Below, piece by piece: positions 45,398 to 56,524 of a stretch of DNA of 64,000 nucleotides; within the stretch, counting starts at the first letter, position 1, and each line of letters starts with the position of its first letter. This DNA comes from Harmothoe impar. Taxonomy: Eukaryota; Annelida; Polychaeta; Phyllodocida; Polynoidae. The notes below the pieces were generated by a model, which saw only the letters and a program-made list of their open reading frames with translations, was not told the origin of the DNA and ran no database searches. The stretch spans positions 34,781,204-34,845,203 of the forward strand of contig OX381710.1 of the NCBI GenBank assembly GCA_947462335.1. The letters run 5' to 3'. The position numbers were made by a program, and so were the translations under genes.

Positions 45398-46318
45398 TCT
45401 TAAGGAAGGCCTCAGCATTTCAATTTTCCCAAAACACCACTTATATAATCTTTGAGATGGTCTCTATCAAATTGTAAGTTGTAAGGAGCCCTAGGGTCAC
45501 CTAATCACAAGCTACAGAGGGTATTTGATACCCCGGTGAACCTTAAAATAGGCCTATTTTTAGCCTATTTTCACCAACCGACACTCCTATGCATGTTCAG
45601 GCAATTTTCTCAGGAAATAGGCAGGTGAGATTCATCACATTCAGCATCGATTTTGTCTAGGTAGGCCCTTACATGAAACAACAGTTATCTGTGTGGATTT
45701 CCTCCGAGATTTTGCAACAGATACTGAAATAATATGAAAAAATAATAAAAATTGCAATAAAAACTGAATTATTTTGATTTTATCACCATTTTCGGGGGAT
45801 TTATTTGTTATGCAAGTGTATTTTCTAGTCATTCCCTAGTTTCTACCTATCCAAGGACTACCTCTGTCAAATATTGTAGAAAAATACTCATTTCCAAGTG
45901 TCTTGCGGCCATATCAATGGCCCGATATTTAAGAATCGGGCTGCCTACCGATTCTCGCAAATAAGCACCGAACCTACATCTAACACCTCCCTTGGCCACA
46001 TATACATGCAAGTAGGTAGTAAACAGCCTAGATATGGATTGGTTTACGTGTTCTGGACATAAGTCCTAGATTTTACTTATCCCTGCCCACCTACTAGAGC
46101 AAAAATAGGCCTATAATGGCCTATATGTGAAAATCAATTAATTCTGCAATAATTCTGATAGGCCTATAACCCTTATTTCCCCTGTTTTACACATTTTTGT
46201 GAAATTTCTTTTGCCTGATTTGGTATTAATTTATCAAAACTAAGCAACTCTAAGCTCAAAAATGGCCTCTGGTCCATTTTCAAGACTTTTTGATAAATTG
46301 ACATGCCCTGATTTAAGG

Positions 46319-46774
46319 TCTCGGACCACCAAAACATTTTTCACTATAATTTAATGTACAATAACATGCCCTAAAAGTGGTCAAAGGTTATTCAATCTCA
46401 TCAAAATTATCCTTATACTTTAGAGCCATGTTAGTTATTCATTATGAGGCCAGAAAATGCCCACTTTTACCAATCCAGTCTTTTTTTATTGACCTGTGAA
46501 GGCACTCACCTCAGAATCCATCTTGGTTTTTGCTGCAGAACTCACAATTTCCACCTTTTTTCCACAATTTTTTTAGCCTACTCTGACATTGGGTAGTGCT
46601 TGCTAATTTCTATTTCCCATATCAGAACAAATCACAGATTTTATAAATGCATAATATCAAAGCTTGCCCTAATTCCCATTTACTAATATAAACCAATCAG
46701 AGGCCACAATGTCTGAAATGCCTAGATTTACTGTATGATCGTTTTCACCGTAGTCTCGTTTTGGTGGTCCGAGA
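46319..46774. repeat. CTCGGACCACC element, copy 2
   Basis: Same orientation and practically identical to copy 1. Its left flank TTTAAGG matches the right flank TTAAGG of copy 1, and the outer flanks are CTGAGG and CTGAAGG. The arrangement could reflect a duplication that includes the 0.9-kb middle segment. Confidence 0.8.
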
Positions 46775-48580
46775 TCTGAAGGAACAAGTTTCTCCAAATC
46801 ACTGTGAAGACGGAAGTGTGCATCACCATGGCAACTTTACTGGTCATGCTACTTTACATTGTTTCATGTCTCCATATGCCAGGGTAACGGTATAGGCATC
46901 ATGGCGGCAAGTCGATGGCCGTTTGAATGTGTGCTCGGTTGGAAACAAGCATGGCAGTTAGTTCTCAAGATGTCGGCCAATGATGATGGTATTTCTAAAG
47001 CACAATAGACTAATGCTGTACATGGTCAGTAGGGCGAGAACCGCCACCCACTGACCAGCCCCTAAATGAAGAGACTCTCCTTTGTCATCCATAGACAAAT
47101 CGCATTCAGGGGGACTCTAGGCCATCATGTCTGTGTTCAGGCTGTATTGAATGGGAAAGTTGGCCAGCTTTTCTATTGGGCTTTAGGTCCTTGTATGCTG
47201 AGAGCCCTCCCGCCCCACCCACCTCCCTCACACACCCTTAACCCACGCTGACTGCCGCATACCTGACCACTGGACATTCACAGAACCCTTAATTAAATGC
47301 TCAGGGTCCATAGGGGGCCACTTAGCTTTATGAATACCAATGACAAATGGCGACGATCGGGGTTGTTTTCACCATTAACTCATCTCCTCCTCCAGTGAAT
47401 GACTTATTCTATCAGTACATTCTAAGGACTTATATTCTATCAACTCTTCCATTGACACTATGAGATCGCATGCAGTTCTTTACAAAATGTTCTCTATACA
47501 AAGCTAAATCGCGACTAAATATACTCTTACTTTCATTTAAGCTACCTCACTTACTATGGAAAAGGTGACTGAGAGGTTACTATAGTTGTTGCATATATTA
47601 TGCTACATACACAACATGCCTTGTAATTTAAAACATGAAGCAAACGTCATGCTTTCATTATAATTTATTGTTTCACACTAGCTCATACTATGTACAAGTG
47701 TTACTCTTGGTTGCTGCAATGAGGGGATTTAAAATTGAGCAAAAGGAATTATTATTGTCATTACAGAGTGCATTATATCAATGTACATGTATATTCATAA
47801 ATAAAGTACATGTATATGCAACAGGCATCTGCATACCCATAAGGGTTAAACACGTGTAGCTAAAGCAGCACATAAGGGACTTAAACGTCCATGAGTTTCA
47901 TTAATTGCATCCTTTTTGGCCCTCAAGTAAATCCAGCTTTGCATGCCCCTCCCCCAGGCATGCCCCTCCCTATGTAGGCCGATACCCCGTGGGTGTTGTT
48001 TTTAACCCTGTGTGTAGCAATCTGTGTTTTACCCTATAAGCCCCCACACGACCCCCTTCCTGTCCCTAATGCCATCCTGTCGGCTCCCAGGGGGTACAAG
48101 CTCTAACCTTGGCACCCCACTGGGAATGTTCCGTTGGTGTTGGCCCGCTGGGAAGCGAAAGCATGGTAGATCTAAAGCCTAGAAACATTCTGTTCAGGTA
48201 ACCCACCCTAGTCTGTCAGCAATACCCTAAAGTTCTTTGGGCCTTTTCTGTTTAAGAAAAAGAATACTTTTTCAGCACCGGAAATGGTGAGTCATCTATA
48301 AAAAGTATAACGTTTTCCAAATCATCCTATAAAGGAATTGCATGTAAAAGAAAAATCAACATTGTCTTTCAATGCCCATGGTACAACAAGAACACAACAA
48401 CTTTTACTGTTGGCCTATTAAAGGGGTTGTGACGGGAGCAGGGCAGGAGGAGGATGAGGGTTTGGGGTGTAGGGGGAGGGGAGGGGGAGGCCCCCCATGG
48501 CTGAGACGGAGCTGCATGTAAATGAGCGCAGTGAGGCGTGACGCCCAGGTCCAGGTACTGTGTTGCTCCTCCTCCTGCAG

Positions 48581-48794
48581 CCAGATCACTTTCTACACCA
48601 CTAGCCCCGACCAGCCCGCAGCCCCCAGGAGGGACCCAGACCCAGGAGGACGCAGACCCCGGACCCAGGAGGACGACCACGCCACTTGGTGGTTGGCACA
48701 CATCCAGGGCGCACCCACCTTTTTCTCTCACTCTCTGACACCCACCTTTAATAATAACGCACCTGGGCAGTGGTGGTGGTCAGTGACTGCCTGA
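48581..48794 (+). CDS. Candidate alternative terminal exon
   Basis: A strong acceptor (TTGCTCCTCCTCCTGCAG) precedes a frame that is open in phase 2, as required after the 43081 exon. It reads HQITFYTTSPDQPAAPRRDP and runs to a TGA at 48792-48794. The beginning resembles the start of the 53651 exon (GEYTFTFSVNNQQQPQPA). If used, it would produce a LIM-less protein. There is no canonical AATAAA just downstream, and codon use is only moderately convincing, so this may be chance in a GC-rich promoter region. Confidence 0.3.
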
Positions 48795-49519
48795 CTTGAC
48801 CCCTGGTCATCATCACACCTGCGCCTACCTGTGCACCTTAACGTGTTGTTGGGGGTGTGAGGGGCGGGAGAAGACCCCGTGTAACTTCACCTGGAGGGTG
48901 GGAAGATCGGCGGGGCGTGTCCCGTGTCGGTGAGGGGGAGGTGTCAGTCACACGGCACCTACAGGAGCAGCCAGGTGAGAGGTGACCACCCTCACTCACA
49001 TGTCAACCCGCCCTGGAGGCGGCCGCAGCCCACAGGTAGTGCTACATATAGGTATGATTAGCACGATTAGCACACCTTCTGCCCCCAGAGTCACAAAGGT
49101 GCACATGTAACATGGAGCTGCCGTGAGGGACATCATTAACTCTGGATATTTCAGTTGTGTCTGGTCTCCTGTCTACAACACACGTACATTCACACTCTGG
49201 CACTGACTTCGATATGTTGTGCTACATTTATACGAGCTTCGGATACATTTTCTGCATTAAAGTTTGCAGAGAATAATAACCTCTACACGTTGGGAGTTAC
49301 AGTTACTGTAAATCTGAGGATTTGCTGAATCAACCTTGGGGAGTAAATTGGCCACCTCGAGGACTTTAACCGGACGTAATCCGCGTCATTATGGAGGACT
49401 AAGGTAGTGTAGTGTTTAAAGTCTACCTGGGTGTGGAGCCGTGGAGTGGACTCTCACTATACAAAGTCTACACACTTGTACAAGTCACTTCCCACGGTGC
49501 CATACACTGAGCAGCCAGC
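48795..49519 (+). promoter_or_regulatory. Candidate internal promoter and 5' UTR
   Basis: This GC-rich stretch (GGGGCGGGAG near 48862, CGGCGGGGCG near 48909) precedes the second internal first exon. Several ATGs lie upstream. No TATA box stands out. Inferred from composition and position. Confidence 0.4.
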
Positions 49520-50406
49520 ATGATTTACCTGGGGCGGTTCTCTGGGACGCCTTCCGGCCCCGGCACATCCCTCTGGCGGCGACTTTCGGACCGTCTACCG
49601 CCGCCAATGATCAAAGACGATGCCCGGGGGCGCCGCGGTTCCGTTTCCGTCGGCGCGCGCACGCTGTCGGAACGCGTTGGGTACTACGGAGGGCACTTCC
49701 GGTCGGAAGCGGAAGTAGCGGAAACAGCGTCGCTGCAGTACCACCCTGGTCACCAGAGTGAGGCGGGGGTGTACCTGGATAAGTGGGGGAGTCTACAACG
49801 TCCGGGTTACTACACTGTAGGCATGGTGCCCTACAATAATTACAGAAATGGCGGCCATGAACAAAATGGCGGCTTCGCAGAGCCTGAGCGTTACACGAGC
49901 CTGCCCCGCCCCTCGCGGCCCCGACACTCCTCCATCCTCTCCCGGCGCGCACGCGTCGTACCCACCATGGTGGAGACCCAGGAGGAAGAGGAACAGGAGG
50001 AAACCAGGAAAGCGGCAAACCACAACATGACCCTCCCCATCTGTGAGTGTTGCCCTGAGCCGCCGCGGGAGGGCGCTAAGGTGCGCTCTCCTGCACCACT
50101 GCCCCCTATCGGCGGGCGAGTAGACTGCTTCCGCTTCCCGGATATAGCCGACAAGAAGCCGCCTACCGGACCGCGGAGGGTGAAGTCGGCGCCCGCTGAG
50201 CGCTCGTCTTCACACAAAGAGATCCGGGATTTTCGTTTTGAGAGGACGTCGTCGGCGCTGGGGTTTGAAGGTCAGGGCGACCTTGGTAGCTACGTGCGCC
50301 TGGCGTCCCCTGGGGAGCTGTCCGACTCCGGCTGTTGTCTAGACGAGGCGGCCTACGCCTACGCCTACAGCCACGAGGTGGCGCTCTACAGCCGGCCCAG
50401 CATCAG
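49520..50406 (+). CDS. LMO7: Alternative first exon of LMO7-like gene (short isoform B)
   Basis: The ATG at 49520 (MIYLGRFSGTPSGPGTSLWR) is preceded by an in-frame TGA at 49508-49510. The frame runs 295 codons to a CATCAG|GTGGGC donor after 50406, leaving phase 2, which is exactly the phase of the 53651 exon (AG+G, Arg: ...SI-R-PHGEYTF). GC-rich third positions support real coding. The sequence is basic, disordered and Ser/Pro/Arg-rich with an acidic QEEEEQEE patch, a CECCPEP motif and YAYAYS near the end. I recognise no domain. The predicted product of about 1129 residues would join this unique N-terminus to the disordered region and LIM domain. Alternatively it is an internal exon with an unseen upstream acceptor, but the upstream stop argues against that. 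Confidence 0.75.
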
Positions 50407-53400
50407 GTGGGCATGATACCTATAATGTATCGGTAGTCTAGTTATAACGCTATCATTGTATGGGATGGAATAGGGCGCAGAGCCAGGAATTTGAAGGGAG
50501 GGGGTCAATAAGTAACCTTAAGTACCGAAAAGCGTCGGGCCATGGAATCTTCGGTCCTACTATAGTGTACATTTTATCATTAAAAAAGGTACCCTACATC
50601 TCCAACTTTTTTTTGTGGGATAGGAGGGGGGGGGGGTGTCCGCCTGGAAATTGTCCATGCAGATGGGGTTGTATCCTGGTGTATTCTGGGGGAAGGGAAC
50701 ACAGGAACAACACCATGTATAAATATTATATTGTATGTATAAATCACCATGCATCTGCGTTCTATGCGTATTACGTAATCAATATGAGTATACATATCTA
50801 AAGTGTTGGCTATATATACGCAATGTAGGTACATTGTACATACAAAGACTCTACTGGATACCTTCGGAATAATGTTAGAATGGGCCACATGGTCGTATTG
50901 AGAGGGGTTGGAAGTCTGGGGGCTATAAGGGTCAAGTCCAGATAACAATAGACCCCTGTCATCCCATCGATCTCATGGCTGCTATATGGTGGACAATTGA
51001 CATGAGGAATTCCTTTCAAAATGATCACTGCCGTGGTGGGTAAGCAGAATACATGCAATACATTTGTGTCCTCATTTCATGGATTCGGTCACCATAACAA
51101 ATGAAAAGTTTTACCTCGCTACATTCTGGACTCCCGAAAAAGGCCTGACTGGACATTTAATAAGCTTATCTAGCATACAATCAAACTAGCAAAAATCATT
51201 ACAGTATACATGTTTGCCTAGCGTGTTTAATTAGCAACATATACTTGAAGGTGAATCATACAGGCTTTCAGACCTCTTACTTAAATACCTGTATATTCAA
51301 ATGTTGTCGGTTGATGTATTGACAATGCTTAATCGAGCATTTCATTTAAATCTCCAGCCAACCATATAATTTTAAAGTATATTCATCTGTAGCAGTAAAT
51401 TGAAAGTCCATTACATCCAGTGGAACACCAATATTTGTTCCCCCTAACCTGGAGCCTGAATGGGGTATGTCATTGTGCTTGCACTAAATCACCAGCTTAC
51501 ACCTGGGCAGCCCTACCTCTGTATCTTGTGTCACGAGCTGCCTCTTAAGCTGTCACTGAATGTCACTGAATACCTGGGGGCTGTTACATAACATGGAGGT
51601 AGAGTGCATCCCCCAGGTAAGGGCTTCCATTAACCCTTTAAGGGGTGAGTATTGTTTAAATGTCCTATGACCTTTGCTGCCATGATGCATGAATGCAGCC
51701 CTGGTGAGTTGACTCTCCCGGCTTGCATCCATCCATCAAGTTCATGGGCTCGTCATAATGCATGGATGCAGCCCTGGTGAGTTAATCGTCTGGGCTGCAT
51801 TAATGCAAAGGGCATAGCACAGAAAACCACCATGCGGCTCTTACAGGATGTGGGGCTGTAGACAGGTCCCGCTGTAAACTAACGGCATTATCGCCCACCC
51901 CATTATTAACATCCACGTGTGGGGTAACAAGGGGAGGAGGGCAGAGAAAACTGACCAGGTCTAATTTTAAATCATACCCAACGTGGGGGATAACAGAGGA
52001 GGTTGTGTATCAATAGGGAACAGTGGGTAGGATTTGTCACTGGAGAACCAAGGGTACAAAGGTTGAAAGCAATTTGCAGTGAATAGGAGAGGGATTTATG
52101 CCAGGATTCAGGGGCCTTAGTGTGATAATGATTCCTATGCAATCCTCAAGGTATTGTCAGTGGCAGGGACCTATCAGCAAGCACAGAGGCCGCTGTGGTC
52201 AACCAAGGGACGCCCCCTAACGTTCCCCAAGCGTCCCAAATACCCAGCTATCACCTTTACACAATATAACATTGACATTACCCAGTGTGCCTTCTGTAGG
52301 TGTTGAAAGGGGGAACTTTACGGTTGCAGCGTCTTACACCATATTATACCATACCTATAGTAGCCACGTGTAGCTTTTATATCCTTTTATTGATGTTCAA
52401 ACGGCCATAACAATAATCTGTACATCAAAATAGAACCCCATCCGCCCATTTTACAGTCACTTATCATCTGTAGCTGTTGTGTTAATGGAACACGGATCTG
52501 TAGGTGTGGGGTGCTCTGTCTTCTGGCACTGACAGTGACAGAGTATATAAGGGGTTGCCACTGACTCCCTCCCTTAATTGACAGTACAGCCCTCGGGGCA
52601 AACAGGACCCCATCATTGTTCACCCCCACATTCCTCTCCCTCCCCGACATCCCTCAAAACGTTATAAAGCCCCCTCAATGCCAGGCAATCGCTCTCAGCC
52701 CCATTAACTCCTACAAAAAGCACTCAGGCCTAAGGGGACCACTTTTGTTGGACACTGACTGACCATAGCTTGGTCGTATTGGCTACAGCTTGAACACTGG
52801 GGGATGCTGAGGGGGTTCTAATGGTGGTTGTGACTGCAGGCCCTGATCCTATCATCCCCTTTCTATTGCTAGTATTGGCGTTCCTGATGTCGGACGCTGC
52901 CACCAGGATCGCTATCGGCACAGGCCGACGCTGTGGCGCCCTCATCTTCAAACAGAATCCTTGAGACTTTTATGCATTCCACACAAAAGTAGTCATCTGC
53001 ATATACGGTTGGAGAGCGAGGGTCCCTGCATTCCTTTGCTCTGTGGGACAGGCATCAGTTTTCTTAATTGTTTGGGGATAACGATGAGTGTGGTATTTTG
53101 ACACCTATATGGTGGGGCAGGTGGCGTGGGGCTGTGACTGAGTGTGTATTAAATGGATGTGTGGGAGAATGAGTTGTGGTGTGTTATGCAGCAGAGTGGA
53201 TTTATTTCGTGTGTTATGTCTGTCCATGGCTATTCACCCATACAATACTGAATTCTAATACTAATGCCCACTGTCCACAGAGCTCTTTATGTCATTCCAA
53301 TCTACCTTTAAATTTGGCGTCCATCGGTCGTATACAGATGGGCATGAGGACATGAGGGCATTATAGTTTCCTGCCCCTGTGGTTCACAAATATATACATT

Positions 53401-53650
53401 TTTGTCAGAATATATATGGTTAGTTGACTGCATGTATACAGAGCCACATATTACATGTATGTATATACATGTATAATATATCACATCCTACAGTTTTATC
53501 ACGTGCACCTCATTTAGTGTTGGCCTTAATACCAACCACTATATTATAGATAAACACGTCTCCATACATAACAATGATAACCCAGCAGCTCTTTAAAGCC
53601 CATCCTGTAAGTGAGCTCCCAGTTTAACCCTGTCCTCCTTGTTCCTCCAG
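50407..53650. other. 3.2-kb intron with a TTAAGG/GCAT element
   Basis: Contains a family copy at 51631-51847. A GC-richer patch at about 52730-52950 has only a weak minus-strand frame. Acceptor TTGTTCCTCCAG. Confidence 0.6.
51631..51847. repeat. TTAAGG/GCAT element, copy 8
   Basis: Begins TTAACCCTTTAAGGGGTGAG and ends accaccatgcggctcttaca. Inside, GCATGATGCATGAATGCAG-like blocks occur twice in the same orientation, plus an inverted one. Confidence 0.65.
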
Positions 53651-53769
53651 GCCCCACGGCGAGTACACCTTCACCTTCTCCGTCAACAACCAGCAGCAGC
53701 CCCAACCAGCAGTAGAGACACGCAAGGCACCATGGCAGCGGGACTCCAGCCAGGAGCGGCGCAGGAAAG
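53651..53769 (+). CDS. LMO7: LMO7-like exon: linker shared with isoform B
   Basis: Entry phase 2, exit phase 1; acceptor TTCCTCCAG|, donor GGAAAG|GTAGGG. About 40 codons: PHGEYTFTFSVNNQQQPQPA then VETRKAPWQRDSSQERRRK. It is the common acceptor for the 43081 exon (long isoforms) and the 49520 first exon (isoform B). Confidence 0.85.
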
Positions 53770-54280
53770 GTAGGGCCATGCTACCTTTGATGTGCAATTA
53801 TCTATTTGGCAAAGTGAGAATGGAATGTCAAAATTGGCCCGAGGCAGAAATGTTTGAATAATGGTGGCCCAGCTTTAAAGTGAAAAGACCAACACATAGG
53901 ACTGCTCTAGGTCGATATATTTTATAGATGTAACATCCAAGCCCTGATATTTATAAATAGGACATGACAAATTTGTTCATGTGCATCATTTACTAATTAC
54001 TAGTATATATTAAATGTCACATAGTCCGAGAGGAAGTCATTCCTTACTTACACCTAGAAGATGTATGTACATGTATATCAATGGACAAGTTCCGAGTCCA
54101 AAGGGCTTATTTGACTTTACATTACATAAATTATTATGCTCATATACATTGTAATGCCAGATGTGCCCATGCGGAGCTCAGTTTTTCTCTATTAAATGGC
54201 AAATATAACTAATAATGTATGGTAGACGTTGTAGACACTGACCAGCGGTGCCTTATGGTGTGTGTCTGTTGTGTGTTTAG
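53770..54280. other. Short intron
   Basis: 0.5 kb, nothing recognised. Acceptor TTGTGTGTTTAG. Confidence 0.7.
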
Positions 54281-54405
54281 CCGAGGAGGAGGAGAGACTG
54301 GCAGCACAACAGGAGCGGGTCAGACAACTGGACACGGAGCGCCGCCAACGGGAAGAACGTGAACAACTGATGCGTGAACGCGACCAGCAGCTCTATGCTA
54401 TGGAG
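54281..54405 (+). CDS. LMO7: LMO7-like exon: coiled coil
   Basis: Entry phase 1, exit phase 0; donor ATGGAG|GTACGA. 42 codons: AEEEERLAAQQERVRQLDTE then RRQREEREQLMRERDQQLYAME, a continuous charged helix that continues into ERIKREAEELKAHRA of the next exon. Confidence 0.9.
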
Positions 54406-54507
54406 GTACGATACTTTGTTGGATCATTGACACACATGGATGGGGAGGGGTTGGTCTATCAGCTGTCTATCTGTAACTCATAGATAGAGGTCTAGACATG
54501 TTTAAGC

Positions 54508-54620
54508 TTTAAGGACGGCATGATTAAGGCTTGCTCTGTTGCCATTATGCTTCACCACCGTGTCGATGAGTTGCCTAAAAAGGGGCATAGTCCATTAAAA
54601 CACTATGCTGTCCTTAAAGG
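54508..54620. repeat. TTAAGG/GCAT element, copy 9 (short)
   Basis: CTTTAAGGACGGCATGA ... CACTATGCTGTCCTTAAAGG. At about 113 bp this is the shortest clean copy and lacks most of the central blocks. The retained ends define the family. Confidence 0.7.
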
Positions 54621-54780
54621 GAACGGTATTGTGTTGGGGGCCTACCTTTAGAGAAGCATCTCTTACAAATAACTACAGATTATTTACATAAATTGACGTA
54701 ACAGTATAATACATTTCTATGCTAAATTGGGGGTCTGCACAGAATAGATAGATACACTCTTGAAAAAGCTCGTGAATTTA

Positions 54781-55094
54781 AGGCCAAATAAAAAAAAAGG
54801 TGTGTTTCAGGTTACCCGACCCTACCTAGCAAAACACGGCCGACCCTAGAAATTTTTATGCAATTTTGAAAAAAAATATTTATATTTTGGGTCATTTTGG
54901 GGCTATTTAAGGGTCGATCTGATAGTTCACGAGTCGAGGCGGTCGTCGGCGAGTCGGCATTGCAGTTCGTGAGTCGATTTCTGGGTACTTTTCAGGCTAA
55001 AGTTTAAAAAAAGTTAAAAAAAAAAAAAAAATCCGACCTACCTACCCTAGATTTTCAGACCATGTAACCTGAAACACACCTTTTTTTTTGGCCT
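54781..55094. repeat. AGGCCAAA-ended inverted-repeat element
   Basis: Left end AGGCCAAATAAAAAAAAAGG + TGTGTTTCAGGTTAC. Right end TGTAACCTGAAACACACC + TTTTTTTTTGGCCT. 314 bp with internal GAGTCGA repeats. The right edge is 27 bp before the 55122 exon. Confidence 0.8.
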
Positions 55095-55121
55095 AACCTT
55101 GTGTATCTCATTTTATTCCAG

Positions 55122-56189
55122 GAGCGTATTAAGCGGGAGGCGGAGGAGTTGAAGGCTCACCGTGCCCGCACCCTGCACCATCAACAGCAGAACCAGCAGC
55201 CTCCGCCTACATCCGGGGGATGGTCGGACTCCCGCGCCTACCGCCAGGGGGCCTCACCACCCCAGGACCTCAACCCAGGCTACCCCTACCGGCCCCAAGA
55301 GGCACCAGTGTCCCAGCTCAGTCAGTACACCAAGCCCCTCCAGGTGGACGTGGGGGGCCGCCTCCAGGGTGGTAATACTAGTAGTGGTGGCTATGGGGAG
55401 GTCAAGAAGAACCCCTCCAGTACTAATATCAATAATAACATCGTCCCTGATGACTACTCCAGGCCGCAGATGGAGCCTGGGTACGGCTACCAGGAGTTAA
55501 CGTACGCCCTTAAGGGAGTCCGCGACCCGCACTCCTCCCCGACTAGGAAGGCCGACTCTGAGGGAGGGCCTTCTTTCAAGGTGGAGATCGGGTCGTCGGA
55601 CCCCAGTAGACGCGTTCTGGTGGATCCAAACTCCATTAGTCCACAGCGCGGCGAACAGGGTTACTACCAGCAACAACAACAACACCAACAACAACACCAA
55701 CAACAACAACCCTACATGCCTCGCTCCACATCCGAGTCAGCACTCAAGATGGGCGGCGGGAGCTATGCGCCGCGGAAATCCGCCAGCCCGCCGTCGTCGT
55801 CGTCGTCGGTGGCACCGGAAGTTGTCGCGCGTCGGGAGGTGATGGAGAAGCGGCCTTCCGGTGGGTACAGCCCGGACGGCGGCAGGTACGGCCTGCCGCA
55901 GACGGCGCGCTCCATGGACGAGATCACCGTTAAGCGGCCCACCATAGACTGGAACCGGAAGTCGAGCCAGCAGCAGCACCACCAGCCGCAGCAGCACCAC
56001 CAGCCGCACCACCAACAGCACCACTCGGTGGAGGAGGCCACCCCCGTCCACAATCTTCACCGCTACTCGCTGTCGTCGGACGGCGCCGGCCTCACACAGC
56101 GCATGGTGAAGCTCAACCAGCGGACGGCGTCCGTGCCCCGACCCGACGACTACTGGATGCGGGAGGCCAACGCAGCCCCTCCCTCCAGG
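55122..56189 (+). CDS. LMO7: LMO7-like exon: long Q/H/P/S-rich disordered region
   Basis: It has 356 codons, phase 0 at both ends; acceptor TTATTCCAG|, donor TCCAGG|GTGAGT. The helix of the previous exon ends in ERIKREAEELKAHRARTLHH. A low-complexity region follows, with polyglutamine/histidine tracts (YYQQQQQHQQQHQQQQPY near 55660-55715; SQQQHHQPQQHHQPHHQQHH near 55965-56025) from imperfect CAA/CAG/CAC repeats. Ser/Arg motifs such as RSTSESALKM, YAPRKSASPPSSSSS and TARSMDEITVKRPTIDWNRK suggest phosphorylation or 14-3-3-type sites. The exon is shared by all predicted isoforms. Confidence 0.9.
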
Positions 56190-56524
56190 GTGAGTTGGTG
56201 TTCTTTTTTTTGCAGTGGCATCAAAATCGCTTTGGTTCAAAAGAAGACGAGTTATTTGCTATACACTATATAGGATAGGCATATACACTAAAATGTGCGC
56301 TTTACTTTATCTGTACATTATTACAGTACTTTGCCAAGGGGTTGATGCACCACCAACATCTATACATGTATCATTATAGTTTCATCACTGCTGCTTTAGT
56401 GTGCAAGGGAAATCGGGTATTTAATCATTATGCCACCCTAATAGAGTTAATACATAAACCTCCTGATACAAATATCTCCTTTACATACATTTATATTATT
56501 GTAACATGTCGTGTCTCCCTGCAG
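56190..56524. other. Short intron
   Basis: 335 bp. It is open in frame over part of its length (56342-56524), so the long reading that enters the next exon from MMHHQHLYMY is probably intron. Acceptor GTCTCCCTGCAG. Confidence 0.75.

Larger units (their letters stand above)
43440..48580. other. Large intron with twin inverted-repeat elements
   Basis: It holds two nearly identical CTCGGACCACCAAAAC elements (44941-45397, 46319-46774) with 0.9 kb between them. Open frames at 43696-44010 and 47635-47859 have no splice context and I do not call them. Confidence 0.6.
54406..55121. other. Intron filled by two repeats
   Basis: A TTAAGG/GCAT copy (54508-54620) and an AGGCCAAA-ended element (54781-55094) take up most of the intron. 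Acceptor TCATTTTATTCCAG. Confidence 0.7.

Noticed and set aside
55497..56240. Antisense frame of up to 167 aa across the Q/H-rich exon
   Set aside because: A shadow of the CAG/CAC-rich sense codons (reads as Val/Leu runs). The sense exon is supported by splice sites and phase.
56342..56524. In-frame extension MMHHQHLYMY... as another internal start for the LIM isoform
   Set aside because: A clean acceptor CTCCCTGCAG lies at 56524 and the extension is AT-rich with intron-like codon use. No upstream promoter sign.
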